Below, piece after piece: positions 20,301 to 27,469 of a stretch of DNA of 64,000 nucleotides; the stretch's first letter is position 1, and every line of letters begins with the position of its first letter. The notes below the pieces were generated by a model, which saw nothing but the letters and a program-made list of their open reading frames with translations, did not search any database and was not told the origin of the DNA. Source of the stretch: Nonomuraea sp. NEAU-A123 (GTDB lineage Bacteria; Actinomycetota; Actinomycetes; Streptosporangiales; Streptosporangiaceae); contig NZ_JAHFZZ010000002.1 of the NCBI RefSeq assembly GCF_018603905.1, forward strand, positions 744,001 through 808,000, in the 5' to 3' direction. Both the position numbers and the translations under genes were made by a program.

Positions 20301-20774
20301 CGCGACGGCCTTGTCATGGCCGGAGGCGGGCGACTGGACGAGCGTGCCGTTCTGGATGCCGATGCCCAGGGCGGCGCCGGAGCTGTTGATGTCGAAGAAG
20401 TCGCCGTTGACGGCGGCGACGGCGTGAGCCCGTTTGGCCGGCCCGGACAGCGGCTCGGTCTTGGACACCTCGCCGGAGTAGACGTAGTCGGCCTTCGCGG
20501 CGCCCAGGTCGGCGGTGACGGCGTCGGCCCGCAGCCAGCCGAGCTCGTCGTAGCGGTCGAACGAGGTCAGCGAGATGCCGGGGGCCACCGGCCGGGTCTT
20601 CTTGGCCGTCTCCAACTGCTTGCCGGTGACGGCCTGGGTCAGCAGCGTGGAGGGGGGCGGGTAGGACGACGCCTTGAGCGCGTCCTCGACGGGGGGTTGG
20701 GGATCTGCCTGCGCGGGCGCGGCGATCCCTAAGACGAGCGCGGCCGCGGCGGCCGCGTAGCGGAGGGTGTGCAC
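17388..20774 (-). CDS. Secreted phosphodiester glycosidase (NAGPA domain) fused to a metallophosphoesterase
   Basis: The 1,128-residue protein starts with a Sec signal peptide (a 23-residue leader ending APAQA). Residues about 60-400 form a NAGPA/DUF2233 domain (AVNGDFFDI; signature LNLDGGGSSTML near 354), which removes N-acetylglucosamine from phosphodiesters or acts similarly on surface sugars. A beta-rich linker follows. A calcineurin-like phosphoesterase begins near 766 with MSDAQF (Gln where His is usual), NGDLVDE and PGNHE (near 840), LFHVPP, and GAHVG instead of GHTH. A BIG-like domain ends the protein. It is probably extracellular, releasing phosphate and sugar from cell-wall phosphodiesters. 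GTG 20774 is chosen because the signal peptide begins there; the ribosome binding site is weak. Confidence 0.85.
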   Translation of the reverse strand: MHTLRYAAAAAALVLGIAAPAQADPQPPVEDALKASSYPPPSTLLTQAVTGKQLETAKKTRPVAPGISLTSFDRYDELGWLRADAVTADLGAAKADYVYSGEVSKTEPLSGPAKRAHAVAAVNGDFFDINSSGAALGIGIQNGTLVQSPASGHDKAVAITGDGLGRVLNMYFEGTATPAGGAPITLTQFNQIIQAGGVGLFTPLWGSYNRARAVEGATAVTEVELVDGVVSAVRQAPGTGPIPAGTTILLGRDAGAAALAGLKSGDKVDVKYQPKSSDGKAVKAAVGGNYVLVKDGAVQNSTDPAAHPRTAVGFSADGRKMYLLTVDGRQADSRGVTLNELAAMMVELGAANALNLDGGGSSTMLAREPGSADVQVENSPSDGGERHVPNGLALFAPEGSGKLKGFWLETAGDPDKAPGAAPIAGGRPDRVFPGLTRRLTAAGYDETYGPAAGTPSWRAEPAVHGVIRDGRFHALLPGQTTVTASRGGAKGTLGLTVLQPLQRLGTTVDRVGLAGTDGTATFGVVGYDHNGNTAPIEPADLTLDYDHDAFEVTPADQGYFTVKSKKATTAGLITAKVGKISTAVPVTVGFEDKPVADFENAAQWNFAAARATGSLSAAPGQSGGGLKLSYDFTQSTATRAAYASPPQQIEVAGQPQAFGLWINSTGKGEWPSLEFYDGQGQSQILRGPYMTWTGWKYVEFAVPPGINYPLKLRRFYVAETKADQKYTNEILIDGLVAKVPPSVTAPPAQKVADPVVKPDVATMPWRFAVMSDAQFVARDPDSDIVKNARRTLREIKAAQPDFLLINGDLVDEASPEDFALAKKILDEELGGTLPYHYIPGNHEVMGGKIDNFKAVFGDTYQTFDHKGTRFVTLDTSRLNLRGGGFDQVAMLRAQLDAAARDASVGSVAVLFHVPPRDPTPGKGSQLGDRKEAALVEGWLADFQRSTGKGAAYIGAHVGTFNAAHVDAVPYFINGNSGKNPATAADDGGFTGWSLWGVDPVTAKEAEHVKRNWFADAPDWLGAQVRPHVDDLALTAPASVQVGKAAAVTATLTQGTRVVPAAYPVSVAWSGSPNLHIGSRQSAKPWDIAVLDPATGTLTALRKGQVTVALTVSGVTRQATVALTANAAG

Positions 20775-21004
20775 GACCGAACTCAATCGTTCGTGGTTAT
20801 AACTTTCAAGACTTGACGGTGAACTAAAGAAAAATTTCAGCCCGTACGCGTTGTGGGATCTCTGGTACCCGAGGTGCGTCTGCGACGGAAGGGCAGTTAC
20901 ATAGCAATCCAAAATCACCCATCACTGGCGTTGTTTCCCTCATCGGCGCAGACTGGAAAGACGGCGATCCCGTAGAGCAGCATCCGTGGAGCAGTGGAGC
21001 ACCC
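20775..21004. other. Divergent intergenic region, locally AT-rich
   Basis: No gene is evident. The segment from about 20790 to 20850 is unusually AT-rich and probably holds promoters. On the minus strand, TTCACC followed after 16 bases by TATAAC (-35/-10-like) would serve the large secreted enzyme. On the plus strand, a GGAG lies six bases before GTG 21005. Confidence 0.4.
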
Positions 21005-21700
21005 GTGGACAATCAGCTAGATCACATGCCGGTTCTGTCACGCGGCAGGCATCGCAACCCGAAGCGCGGCGCCTGTTTCATGGAGCTGGCGTCCTACCTA
21101 GCCGGAGAGCGGTGGAGTGACCACCCGGCCTGCACGCACCCGCTGCTGGCCGCACTCGCCCGCTTGGTCAACGACAACACCAGCGACGCGAACCGGGGCC
21201 GGCTCGTGCGTCTCGTCCCTTCGATCATCGACCTGGCCTCCGACGACCTCCGGGTGGACGCCCGGATCGCGCTGCGATGCGCGACGACCGCGCTGCCGGT
21301 CTCCGCGGCCGAACGTCAGCTCGCGCTCGCGGTGTCGGTCCTGGCGGCCGAGGAGATGCTGGCCCGGCTCGACGGCAGCGCGTCGGATCAGCCGAACTCG
21401 GGCCGGTTCAGCCCGATTCCGTTGAGCGAGGAGAGCCAGCTCGCGATGGCGCAGGTCCCGCACGCGGCGGAGCAGGCCAGGCGCTTCAGCCGCGCCGCCC
21501 GGATCACGGAGAAGGGCTTCCGCCGGTACGCCGCGCCGAACGCGGTGCAGCTCTCGGTGGTGGGCATCGTCCAGGCGTGCATCACCGACCCGGACACCCT
21601 GCTGCGCAACCTGCTGACCGGGGTCATCGAGGACTGCACGGCCCTGATCCGCGACACGACCACCGAAACCCCGCGACTCCCCACCCCCACCCGCGTCTGA
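21005..21700 (+). CDS. Conserved hypothetical protein
   Basis: The 231-residue soluble protein has no domain I recognise. It is mostly helical, with an Arg-rich N terminus (RGRHRNPKRGACF), a Leu/Ala-rich centre containing LIDLASDDLRVDARIALRCATTALPVSAAERQ in outline, and a C-terminal helix ending in LIRDTT. No catalytic pattern or membrane segment is seen. It is transcribed away from the large secreted enzyme and towards the convergent Uma2 gene. Codon-position GC bias supports real coding. The GTG start with GGAG upstream is reasonable, though ATGs 21 and 75 bases downstream are possible. Confidence 0.65.
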   Translation: MDNQLDHMPVLSRGRHRNPKRGACFMELASYLAGERWSDHPACTHPLLAALARLVNDNTSDANRGRLVRLVPSIIDLASDDLRVDARIALRCATTALPVSAAERQLALAVSVLAAEEMLARLDGSASDQPNSGRFSPIPLSEESQLAMAQVPHAAEQARRFSRAARITEKGFRRYAAPNAVQLSVVGIVQACITDPDTLLRNLLTGVIEDCTALIRDTTTETPRLPTPTRV

Positions 21701-21736
21701 CCGCCTTTTGGGGAGGCGCCACGCCTCCCCACCGGC

Positions 21737-22366
21737 TCAGGCATTGAGCAGGTCCGCCGGATCGAAGTCCGCGGCGAACGGGTCCGAGATCGTCAACCTC
21801 TCCCCCGCCCCGGCCCGAGCGCTCACCTCGTAACCGTCCGCCCTCAGCTCCAGCACCTCGACGCGCGGAATGCCCGCGCCTTCGAGCTCGACCCGCATGA
21901 AGACGGGAATGCCCGCCGCCGCGTACTTGAGCGGCTTGACCTCGTAGTCGCGCCGGTGATTGCCCGGTCCGGGACTCACGATCTCGGCCACGGCGGCGAC
22001 CTCCGAGGCGGGAAAAATCACCATCCGGGACATGACCAGGTCTCGGGGCAGCACCACGATGTCGGGAATGAGCCCGTCTTCCCCGACGGCCACGTTGGCC
22101 GCCTCGACCACCACGAGATCCGCTCCGGCCGCCTTCGCCGCCGAGGCGAGCACGGTCCGCAGACCGCCCGCGCACAATGCGTGCAGCCCCATGGCCGCAG
22201 GACTCACGACGAAGCTCCCGTCGATCAACTCGATGCGCTCCCCGGAGTCGGGCAGCTTGAGCCAGTCATCGACGGTGTAACCGGCAGCGTGGGCCAGCGG
22301 GAAGAGTCTCGTGCGCCGGGGCGGGCGATGTGCGGACAGCCAGCCTTCATCGGGCAGAGCGCTCAT
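21737..22366 (-). CDS. Uma2-family (DUF820) PD-(D/E)XK nuclease-like protein
   Basis: The 209-residue protein matches the Uma2/DUF820 family: GYTVDDWLKLPDSGERIELIDGSFVV in outline at the N terminus, PDIVVLPRD, then AEIVSPGPGNHRRDYEVKPLKYAAAGIPVFMRVE, carrying the D...E-x-V..K pattern of the restriction-endonuclease fold. Such genes occur in many copies in actinomycetes and cyanobacteria, and their role is unknown. ATG 22366 is chosen with GGAAGG upstream; ATG 22384 is possible. There is no partner gene suggesting a restriction or toxin system. Confidence 0.85.
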   Translation of the reverse strand: MSALPDEGWLSAHRPPRRTRLFPLAHAAGYTVDDWLKLPDSGERIELIDGSFVVSPAAMGLHALCAGGLRTVLASAAKAAGADLVVVEAANVAVGEDGLIPDIVVLPRDLVMSRMVIFPASEVAAVAEIVSPGPGNHRRDYEVKPLKYAAAGIPVFMRVELEGAGIPRVEVLELRADGYEVSARAGAGERLTISDPFAADFDPADLLNA

Positions 22367-22476
22367 CTCATCGCCGCCTTCCATATGACCGAGTCTCGCA
22401 CGCCGACCCGGCCTCATCCATGCGATTCGCCTCTCCGGATCCGTACGGCGGGAAGCCCTGGTCCCCACGCCCGTGG

Positions 22477-23628
22477 TCAGGCCGGGGCGGCGAGCACGCG
22501 GGTGATCTCCGCCTGGCGGGCGCCCAGGCCGGCCGCGAAGGCGGCCTTCCTGGCCGAGTCGCTTTCCATCTCGTTGAGCAGGATCGCATGGGCGTGGTCC
22601 TGCACGAATCGCACCCGTGGCAGGCGCCGGGCCATGAACGCCGCGAGCGCGTCGGGGACCGACCGCGTGGCGTCGAGCTCGGCGGCCAGCACCAACGCGT
22701 CCTCCATGGCCATGCCCGCCCCCTGGGCCAGGTGCGGGGTGACGGCGTGGGCCGCGTCGCCGATCAGCACGACTCTCCCCCGGTACCACGGCGCGGGCAG
22801 GACCACCTCCTGCAACGGCGCCCAATGGATGTGGCCGTGGAGGCCGTCGCCGGAGGAGTCGATGGAATCGCGAATGCGGCCGATGATCCCGCCGAACCCG
22901 GCCAGCCGTCCGCGCAACCGGTCGGCCATGTGACCGCGGTCGAGCCTGAAGCCGGGCTCGGTCTGCTCCACGACGAGCAGATACATCAGGTCCCGGTTGA
23001 GATGAATCACGGTCGCCTTCGCCGCCGCCCCGTTCCAGTACTCGCTGTAGGTCAGCTCGGGTGGCCGGGGCACCGCCATCCGCCAGCAGGCGTATCCGGT
23101 TTCGATGGGATCGTAGCGTCCGCCGAACAGGTGCGCGCGCATGGCCGAACGGATGCCGTCGGCCGCCACGACCAGGTCGTAGGTGCCGACTGCGCCATCG
23201 GTGAAGACGACCCGTACCCCGTCGGCCAGCTCGGTGAACGAGCGCCAGCTGCCACCGAGCCGGATCCGGACGCCGGCCTTCTCCGCCGCCGCCGTCATGA
23301 TGTCGTGCAGGTCGGCCCGGGTCATGGAGATCTGGAAGGGCACGTCCGGCGGGTTCTCGGGTTCGAAGACGGCGATCAGCGAGCCGGATTGGTCGTAGCG
23401 CCGGATGCCCCGATATTGGTAGCCCTTCGCCACCACCTCCTCCAGCACGCCGAGCGCCCGCAGAGCTCGCAGAGCGTTGGCCGGATGGTTCAAGCCGACC
23501 CCGACCGTGGTGTTGATCTGCTTGATCTCGACCAGGTCTACCGACCAGCCTCGGCCGCCCAGGGCGGTGGCCGCGGCGAGACCGCCGATCCCGGCGCCGA
23601 CGACCAGCGCCCGGCGTTCGCGGCTCAC
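22477..23628 (-). CDS. FAD-dependent aromatic hydroxylase (3-hydroxybenzoate 6-hydroxylase/salicylate hydroxylase-like)
   Basis: The 383-residue class A flavin monooxygenase has ALVVGAGIGGLAAATAL for FAD, the RADLHDIM segment, the DG motif in VVAADGIRSAMRAHLFG, and the GD motif GDAAHAVTPHLAQGAGMAMEDA near 284. Enzymes of this group hydroxylate phenolic acids with NAD(P)H and oxygen. Its GTG overlaps the stop of the metallo-hydrolase gene as GTGA, so it is the last gene of a three-gene operon (extradiol dioxygenase, MBL hydrolase, hydroxylase). That set fits ring hydroxylation followed by ring opening. Exact substrate is unknown. Confidence 0.85.
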   Translation of the reverse strand: MSRERRALVVGAGIGGLAAATALGGRGWSVDLVEIKQINTTVGVGLNHPANALRALRALGVLEEVVAKGYQYRGIRRYDQSGSLIAVFEPENPPDVPFQISMTRADLHDIMTAAAEKAGVRIRLGGSWRSFTELADGVRVVFTDGAVGTYDLVVAADGIRSAMRAHLFGGRYDPIETGYACWRMAVPRPPELTYSEYWNGAAAKATVIHLNRDLMYLLVVEQTEPGFRLDRGHMADRLRGRLAGFGGIIGRIRDSIDSSGDGLHGHIHWAPLQEVVLPAPWYRGRVVLIGDAAHAVTPHLAQGAGMAMEDALVLAAELDATRSVPDALAAFMARRLPRVRFVQDHAHAILLNEMESDSARKAAFAAGLGARQAEITRVLAAPA

Positions 23629-24569
23629 GCGTGGCACCGCAGGGGACGACCGCCGTTGAGGGCGATCATGTCGCGTCGCGTCGCGACCAGGTCGATTTCC
23701 GCGCCACGGGGGGCGCCGTCGATCTCGGCGTAGGCGCGATGGAGGTTGGCGACCAGCCGTTCCCCGTCGAGCAGGTGTCCGAAGGGATGCGGGCCGGCGT
23801 CGCGGGCGGCTCGCAGCGGCGTCCTGCCCCCGCGGTGCCCGCTGACGGCGAGATCCTGTACGAACGTCAGGTAGTCGATCATGAGGTCGAAGATCTCCGG
23901 GCCGCATACGTCGCCGTGGCCGGGAACGACGGTGCGCGGACGCAGTTCCCGCAGGTCCCGGAGCACGTCAAGCGATCCGGCCACTGAACCGGCCGAGACC
24001 AGTGGCGCGCCGCCGTTGAAGGCGAGATCCCCGGTGTAGAGCACCGAGTGCTCCGGGATCCAGACGATCGAGTCGTCGGTCGTGTGCGCGGGGGTGCCCA
24101 CCCACCGCACCTCGCACCGGACGTCGTCCGCCCAGACGGTGACGCCCTGGTCGTAGGTGAGGAAGGGAGGAGCGGGCTCCAGCGCACCCCAGTTCACGTC
24201 CGGGAACGGGCCGGCGGGGTCGGGCGTCGTGGGGGCGTACCGCAGCATCATCTCCCGGGTGCGTTCGTGCGCGACGATGGTGGCGCCGCGAAACTGGTAG
24301 TTGCCGTTGGTGTGGTCGGTGTGCCAGTGCGTGTTGATCAGTGTCGAGACGGGGCGATCCGACACCTCGGAGATGGCGGCGCGCAGCCCGCGCGTGCGCG
24401 CCTCCGTCGCGGCCGAGTCGATGACGATCACCGTGTCACGGGTGACCAGGAAACCGCTGTTGTTGACGAACCAGCCGCCGTCCGGCTGGATGAAGGCGTG
24501 GACACCGGGAGCTATCTCCTCGGTCCGCGGCGGTCCGGCTGATGTGATCGTGTTGATGCTGGTGGCCAC
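23625..24569 (-). CDS. Metallo-beta-lactamase-fold hydrolase
   Basis: The 314-residue protein has the MBL metal motif HWHTDH (81-86), with later ligands in GTPAHTTDDSIVWIPEHSVLYTGDLAF and VPGHGDVCGPE, so both zinc sites appear complete. It belongs to the broad single-domain hydrolase branch. In this context it could hydrolyse a lactone, thioester or ring-cleavage product. Two starts compete: ATG 24608 forms an ATGA overlap with the dioxygenase gene but lacks a ribosome binding site, while GTG 24569 has AGGA five bases upstream and is used here. It is the middle gene of the dioxygenase operon. Confidence 0.82.
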   Translation of the reverse strand: MATSINTITSAGPPRTEEIAPGVHAFIQPDGGWFVNNSGFLVTRDTVIVIDSAATEARTRGLRAAISEVSDRPVSTLINTHWHTDHTNGNYQFRGATIVAHERTREMMLRYAPTTPDPAGPFPDVNWGALEPAPPFLTYDQGVTVWADDVRCEVRWVGTPAHTTDDSIVWIPEHSVLYTGDLAFNGGAPLVSAGSVAGSLDVLRDLRELRPRTVVPGHGDVCGPEIFDLMIDYLTFVQDLAVSGHRGGRTPLRAARDAGPHPFGHLLDGERLVANLHRAYAEIDGAPRGAEIDLVATRRDMIALNGGRPLRCHA

Positions 24570-24604
24570 TGTTTCCTGCCCTCGATGAGTCGGTGCCCGG
24601 CCGC

Positions 24605-25642
24605 TCATAGCGGTGGCGGCGTCCAGAGGCCGCCGTCGGCGTCGGTCGCCGAATCGAGGGCGTACAGGTCCTCCAGTCCGCCGGCCGTCCCCCACTGGTC
24701 GTAGTAGTCCGGGCTGCCCGGCCAGACCCGGGGCGTCCAGGCGTCCTCGTCGAGGATCTGCTCCAGTTCCGTGGTGTACTCCACCACGTTGCCGTGCGGA
24801 TCGGCGAAGTAGGAGAAGGTGTTGTCGCCGGCACTGTGCCTGCCCGGTCCCCACAGCGGCCGGTGCCCTTGCCTGACCAACCGGCCCGTGCCGCGCAGGT
24901 ATTCGTCCAGGCCGCGCATCTCGAACGAGATGTGGTTGAGCGACACCTTGGTGCGCTGTGCGATCGCGAGGCTGTGGTGGTCGGTGGAGCAGCGCAGGAA
25001 CGCCATTCTGCCGGTGAGCCAGTCGGAGAGGCGAAAGCCGAGGTGGGTCTCGTAGAACGCCTTCGTCGCGTTGACGTCGGTGCTGTTCACCACCACATGA
25101 CTGAGCCTGCGCGGCACCGCCTCGCCCGGTTCGAGCTCTCGGAACGGCTTCGGCGCGACGTCACTGGAGACCTCGATGACCCGGCCGTCCAGATCGAAGA
25201 ACCGCAGGCCGTATCCGCCGCCCGGGGTGTCCAGGGTGCCGGGCTCCCGCACGATCCGCACCCCGGCGACGCCCAGCCGTTCACCGAGCGCGTCGACCGC
25301 GGCGGCGTCTCGCGCGCCGAAGGAGATGACGTCGACCCGCTTCGCACCGGCCTGCCGCAACCGGATGACGTACGGCTCGGGCGCGCCCACCGACCCGAGG
25401 AAAACGACGCCGTCACCGTCGGCGATCGGGTAAAGGCCCCACATGCCCGCGTAGAAGGCCACCGCCTCACGCAGGTCGGGCACGGCCACGCCGACGTACC
25501 TCAGGTGGGTGACCGGTGATCGCGCCGCGGCCAGCGACGGCGCCTCCAACGCTCGCGGCGCGAGGGGCGGAAGGGGGCGCTGCGCGAACGTCGGCGGTTG
25601 CGCGATCACGGGGCCGGATACGGCGGTGGAGCTGTCGGACAT
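24605..25642 (-). CDS. Extradiol ring-cleavage dioxygenase, two-domain VOC type
   Basis: The 345-residue protein carries two VOC half-domains (about 45-160 and 178-300) as in type I extradiol dioxygenases. The iron ligands are His182 (LSHVVV), His237 (LNHISFE) and Glu288 (GNVVEYT), so the active C-terminal domain is intact; the N-terminal half has lost its metal site as usual. It would open a catechol-type ring next to a hydroxyl. It is the first gene of its operon, with GAGAGG before ATG, and faces a MarR gene. The shared region carries an 8-base-arm palindrome and a TGTCGACA box, so both MarR and GntR control are likely. Confidence 0.88.
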   Translation of the reverse strand: MSDSSTAVSGPVIAQPPTFAQRPLPPLAPRALEAPSLAAARSPVTHLRYVGVAVPDLREAVAFYAGMWGLYPIADGDGVVFLGSVGAPEPYVIRLRQAGAKRVDVISFGARDAAAVDALGERLGVAGVRIVREPGTLDTPGGGYGLRFFDLDGRVIEVSSDVAPKPFRELEPGEAVPRRLSHVVVNSTDVNATKAFYETHLGFRLSDWLTGRMAFLRCSTDHHSLAIAQRTKVSLNHISFEMRGLDEYLRGTGRLVRQGHRPLWGPGRHSAGDNTFSYFADPHGNVVEYTTELEQILDEDAWTPRVWPGSPDYYDQWGTAGGLEDLYALDSATDADGGLWTPPPL

Positions 25643-25709
25643 TGTCGCCTCTCAGCAGATTCCTGGGTGGGGCACGTTGGGTACGATCGTCTTCACATGT
25701 ACAACTGTC

Positions 25710-25731
25710 AAGTAGTTGACGTAAACTACTT
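25710..25731. promoter_or_regulatory. MarR-type palindromic operator
   Basis: Perfect inverted repeat AAGTAGTT (25710-25717), spacer GACGTA, AACTACTT (25724-25731), lying between the dioxygenase operon and the MarR gene. Length and AT content suit a MarR-family dimer. It differs from the TGTCGACA boxes, one of which lies nine bases further along. Confidence 0.75.
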
Positions 25732-25736
25732 TCGCT

Positions 25737-25750
25737 AAATGTCGACACTA
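25737..25750. promoter_or_regulatory. TGTCGACA box 1 (dioxygenase operon / marR)
   Basis: Reads aaaTGTCGACActa. It sits 95 bases upstream of the dioxygenase start and 38 before the MarR start, next to the MarR-type palindrome. It is one of eleven intergenic copies, assigned to the GntR regulator encoded from 32490. Confidence 0.7.
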
Positions 25751-25787
25751 CTTAAAGGTCCACAGGGCCCACCAGAAGGGACGCGCC

Positions 25788-26297
25788 TTGTCCGGGACAT
25801 CGCCGACCGGCCCGATCGCCGTACGTGAGACCACGGAAAGGATCATGTATCTGATCCACCGCACCAGAGTCGCGACCGCGGAGGCGGTCAACGCGGAGCT
25901 GGCCGACCTCGGACTCAACGGCACGCTGTCGCTGATCTTGGAGACCATCTTCGAACTCGGCGAGACCAATGCCGCCGAGCTGGCGCGCCGCTGCCTGGTC
26001 ACCCGGCAGGCGCTCACCGGACCGCTCAATGACCTGCAGTCACGCGGGCTCGTACAGCGGCCGGAACCGTCCACCCGCGTGCGGGTGCGCCCGATCACGC
26101 TGACCGCCGAGGGGCGCGAGGCCGCCGGGATCGCGCGGCTGCGGGTGGGCGAGGCGGAACGCCGGTCGATCGCATCGTTCGAACAGGGCGAACTCGATCA
26201 GTTGCGCCGCCTGCTGACCCGGCACGCCGCCGCATGGGAGGAGCTCGCGCGGGACGGCGCCGCGCCCCGGGGGCGAGCGCCACGGTCCGCCTGGTGA
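25788..26297 (+). CDS. MarR-family transcriptional regulator
   Basis: The 169-residue protein has a MarR winged helix: TNAAELARRCLVTRQALTGPLNDLQSRGLV in outline as the HTH, with the wing around RPEPSTRVRVRPITLT and the closing helix. It starts at TTG 25788, eight bases after GAAGGG; no better start exists before MYLIHRT. MarR proteins often sense phenolic compounds and repress the adjacent catabolic operon, here the dioxygenase, MBL and hydroxylase genes transcribed the other way. It stands between that operon and the larger GntR-associated set, so it may tie the two together. Confidence 0.88.
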   Translation: MSGTSPTGPIAVRETTERIMYLIHRTRVATAEAVNAELADLGLNGTLSLILETIFELGETNAAELARRCLVTRQALTGPLNDLQSRGLVQRPEPSTRVRVRPITLTAEGREAAGIARLRVGEAERRSIASFEQGELDQLRRLLTRHAAAWEELARDGAAPRGRAPRSAW

Positions 26298-26330
26298 CGG
26301 CACGCACTAGCCATGAGAGCAAAGTGATAT

Positions 26331-26344
26331 TAGTGTCGACACTC
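26331..26344. promoter_or_regulatory. TGTCGACA box 2 (FAH/amidohydrolase/FAH/metallolyase operon)
   Basis: Reads tagTGTCGACActc, with a perfect 12-base palindrome AGTGTCGACACT at 26332-26343. It lies 100 bases upstream of the TTG start of the FAH gene, the first of four plus-strand genes. Confidence 0.72.
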
Positions 26345-26443
26345 GCCCGTTGCGTCAGGGCGCGGACGGAGGGCACGACCCGGCGTTCCACGGCCTGGTC
26401 CACGCTCGTTCTGCCTTCGATCTCATCCGGGGGGATTACCCGA

Positions 26444-27469
26444 TTGTGCGCTTTCAGCTTTGAGAACACCCCTGCCGACGGCTTCGCGCTGGCCAGGTTC
26501 GCGGTCGCGGGCCGCCCAGTCGTCGGTGTTGTCGTGGATGGCACGGCCTATCCGCTGGGAGCCGCACCGGCTCCCGAGTACGCCTCGGTCACCTCGATCG
26601 AGGAACTGCTGCCGGAATGGGACACACACGTGGACCGCCTTCACGCGTGGGCCGGGAGGCTTCGGGCGGGGTCCGTCGCCACCCTGCCCATCACCACCGG
26701 CACCGCCGACGTGCTGGCGCCCACGCGGCCGGCCGGCATCTTCCAGGCGGCGGCCAACTATCGCAAGCACGTCGTCGATCTGATGGTCGCCTCACCACGC
26801 CCCGAACACCGCGATCTGACCGAACCGGAGCGGCGGGCCTTCGCGACGCGCATGATGGACGAACGCGCCGCCTCCGGCACCCCCACCGTCTTCTGCGGCC
26901 TTCCGTCGAGCCTGTCCGGCCCGTACGACGACGTGGTGATCCCCCACATCACCGAGCAGTGCGACTGGGAGTTGGAGCTGGCGGCGGTGATCGGCCGTCC
27001 CGCCCGATACGTCTCGCGCGACTCGGCACTGGAGTTCGTCGCCGGATACACGATCGTCAACGACATCACGATGCGCGATCGGCTTTATCCGAGCGGGGAC
27101 AGCGCGCGGGGCCCGGACTGGCTGGCGTGCAAGGGCGCGCCCACCTTCCTCCCGGTCGGCCCACTGGTCGTCCCCGCGAGGTACGTCCCCGATCCGATGG
27201 CCCTGACCATCACGCTGAGGCTCAACGACGTGGTGATGCAGCACGAGGCGACCGCGGACATGATCTTCGATCTGCCCAGGCTGATCGAGCACGCCTCACG
27301 GTACGCACGGCTACTCCCCGGAGACCTGCTGCTCACCGGATCCCCGGCCGGCAACGGCGTGCACCACGGCCGTTTCCTCCAGGACGGCGACGTGATGGAG
27401 GGACGGATCACCGGGCTCGGCGTCCAGCGGACCCCGGCGGTCGCCGAGCGCCGGGCATCCGCGACATGA
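26444..27469 (+). CDS. Fumarylacetoacetate hydrolase family protein (copy 1)
   Basis: The 341-residue protein has an N-terminal cap and a C-terminal FAH barrel. Metal ligands are in WELELAAVIGRP (E-x-E near 174-178) and GYTIVNDITMRD (Asp near 205); a Lys-Gly pair follows in ACKGAPTFLPVGPL, and LLTGSPAGNG is the closing loop. FAH enzymes hydrolyse acylpyruvates or decarboxylate/hydrate 2-oxo acids after ring cleavage. TTG 26444 is used because GGGGGGA lies eight bases before it and no ATG or GTG is better. It overlaps the next gene as ATGA. The box at 26334 lies in its promoter. Confidence 0.85.
   Translation: MCAFSFENTPADGFALARFAVAGRPVVGVVVDGTAYPLGAAPAPEYASVTSIEELLPEWDTHVDRLHAWAGRLRAGSVATLPITTGTADVLAPTRPAGIFQAAANYRKHVVDLMVASPRPEHRDLTEPERRAFATRMMDERAASGTPTVFCGLPSSLSGPYDDVVIPHITEQCDWELELAAVIGRPARYVSRDSALEFVAGYTIVNDITMRDRLYPSGDSARGPDWLACKGAPTFLPVGPLVVPARYVPDPMALTITLRLNDVVMQHEATADMIFDLPRLIEHASRYARLLPGDLLLTGSPAGNGVHHGRFLQDGDVMEGRITGLGVQRTPAVAERRASAT

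Noticed and set aside
20818..20824. Possible PHO box before the secreted phosphoesterase
   Set aside because: One GTTCACC heptamer is present on the minus strand, but the second 11-base unit does not match. Phosphate control remains plausible from function only.
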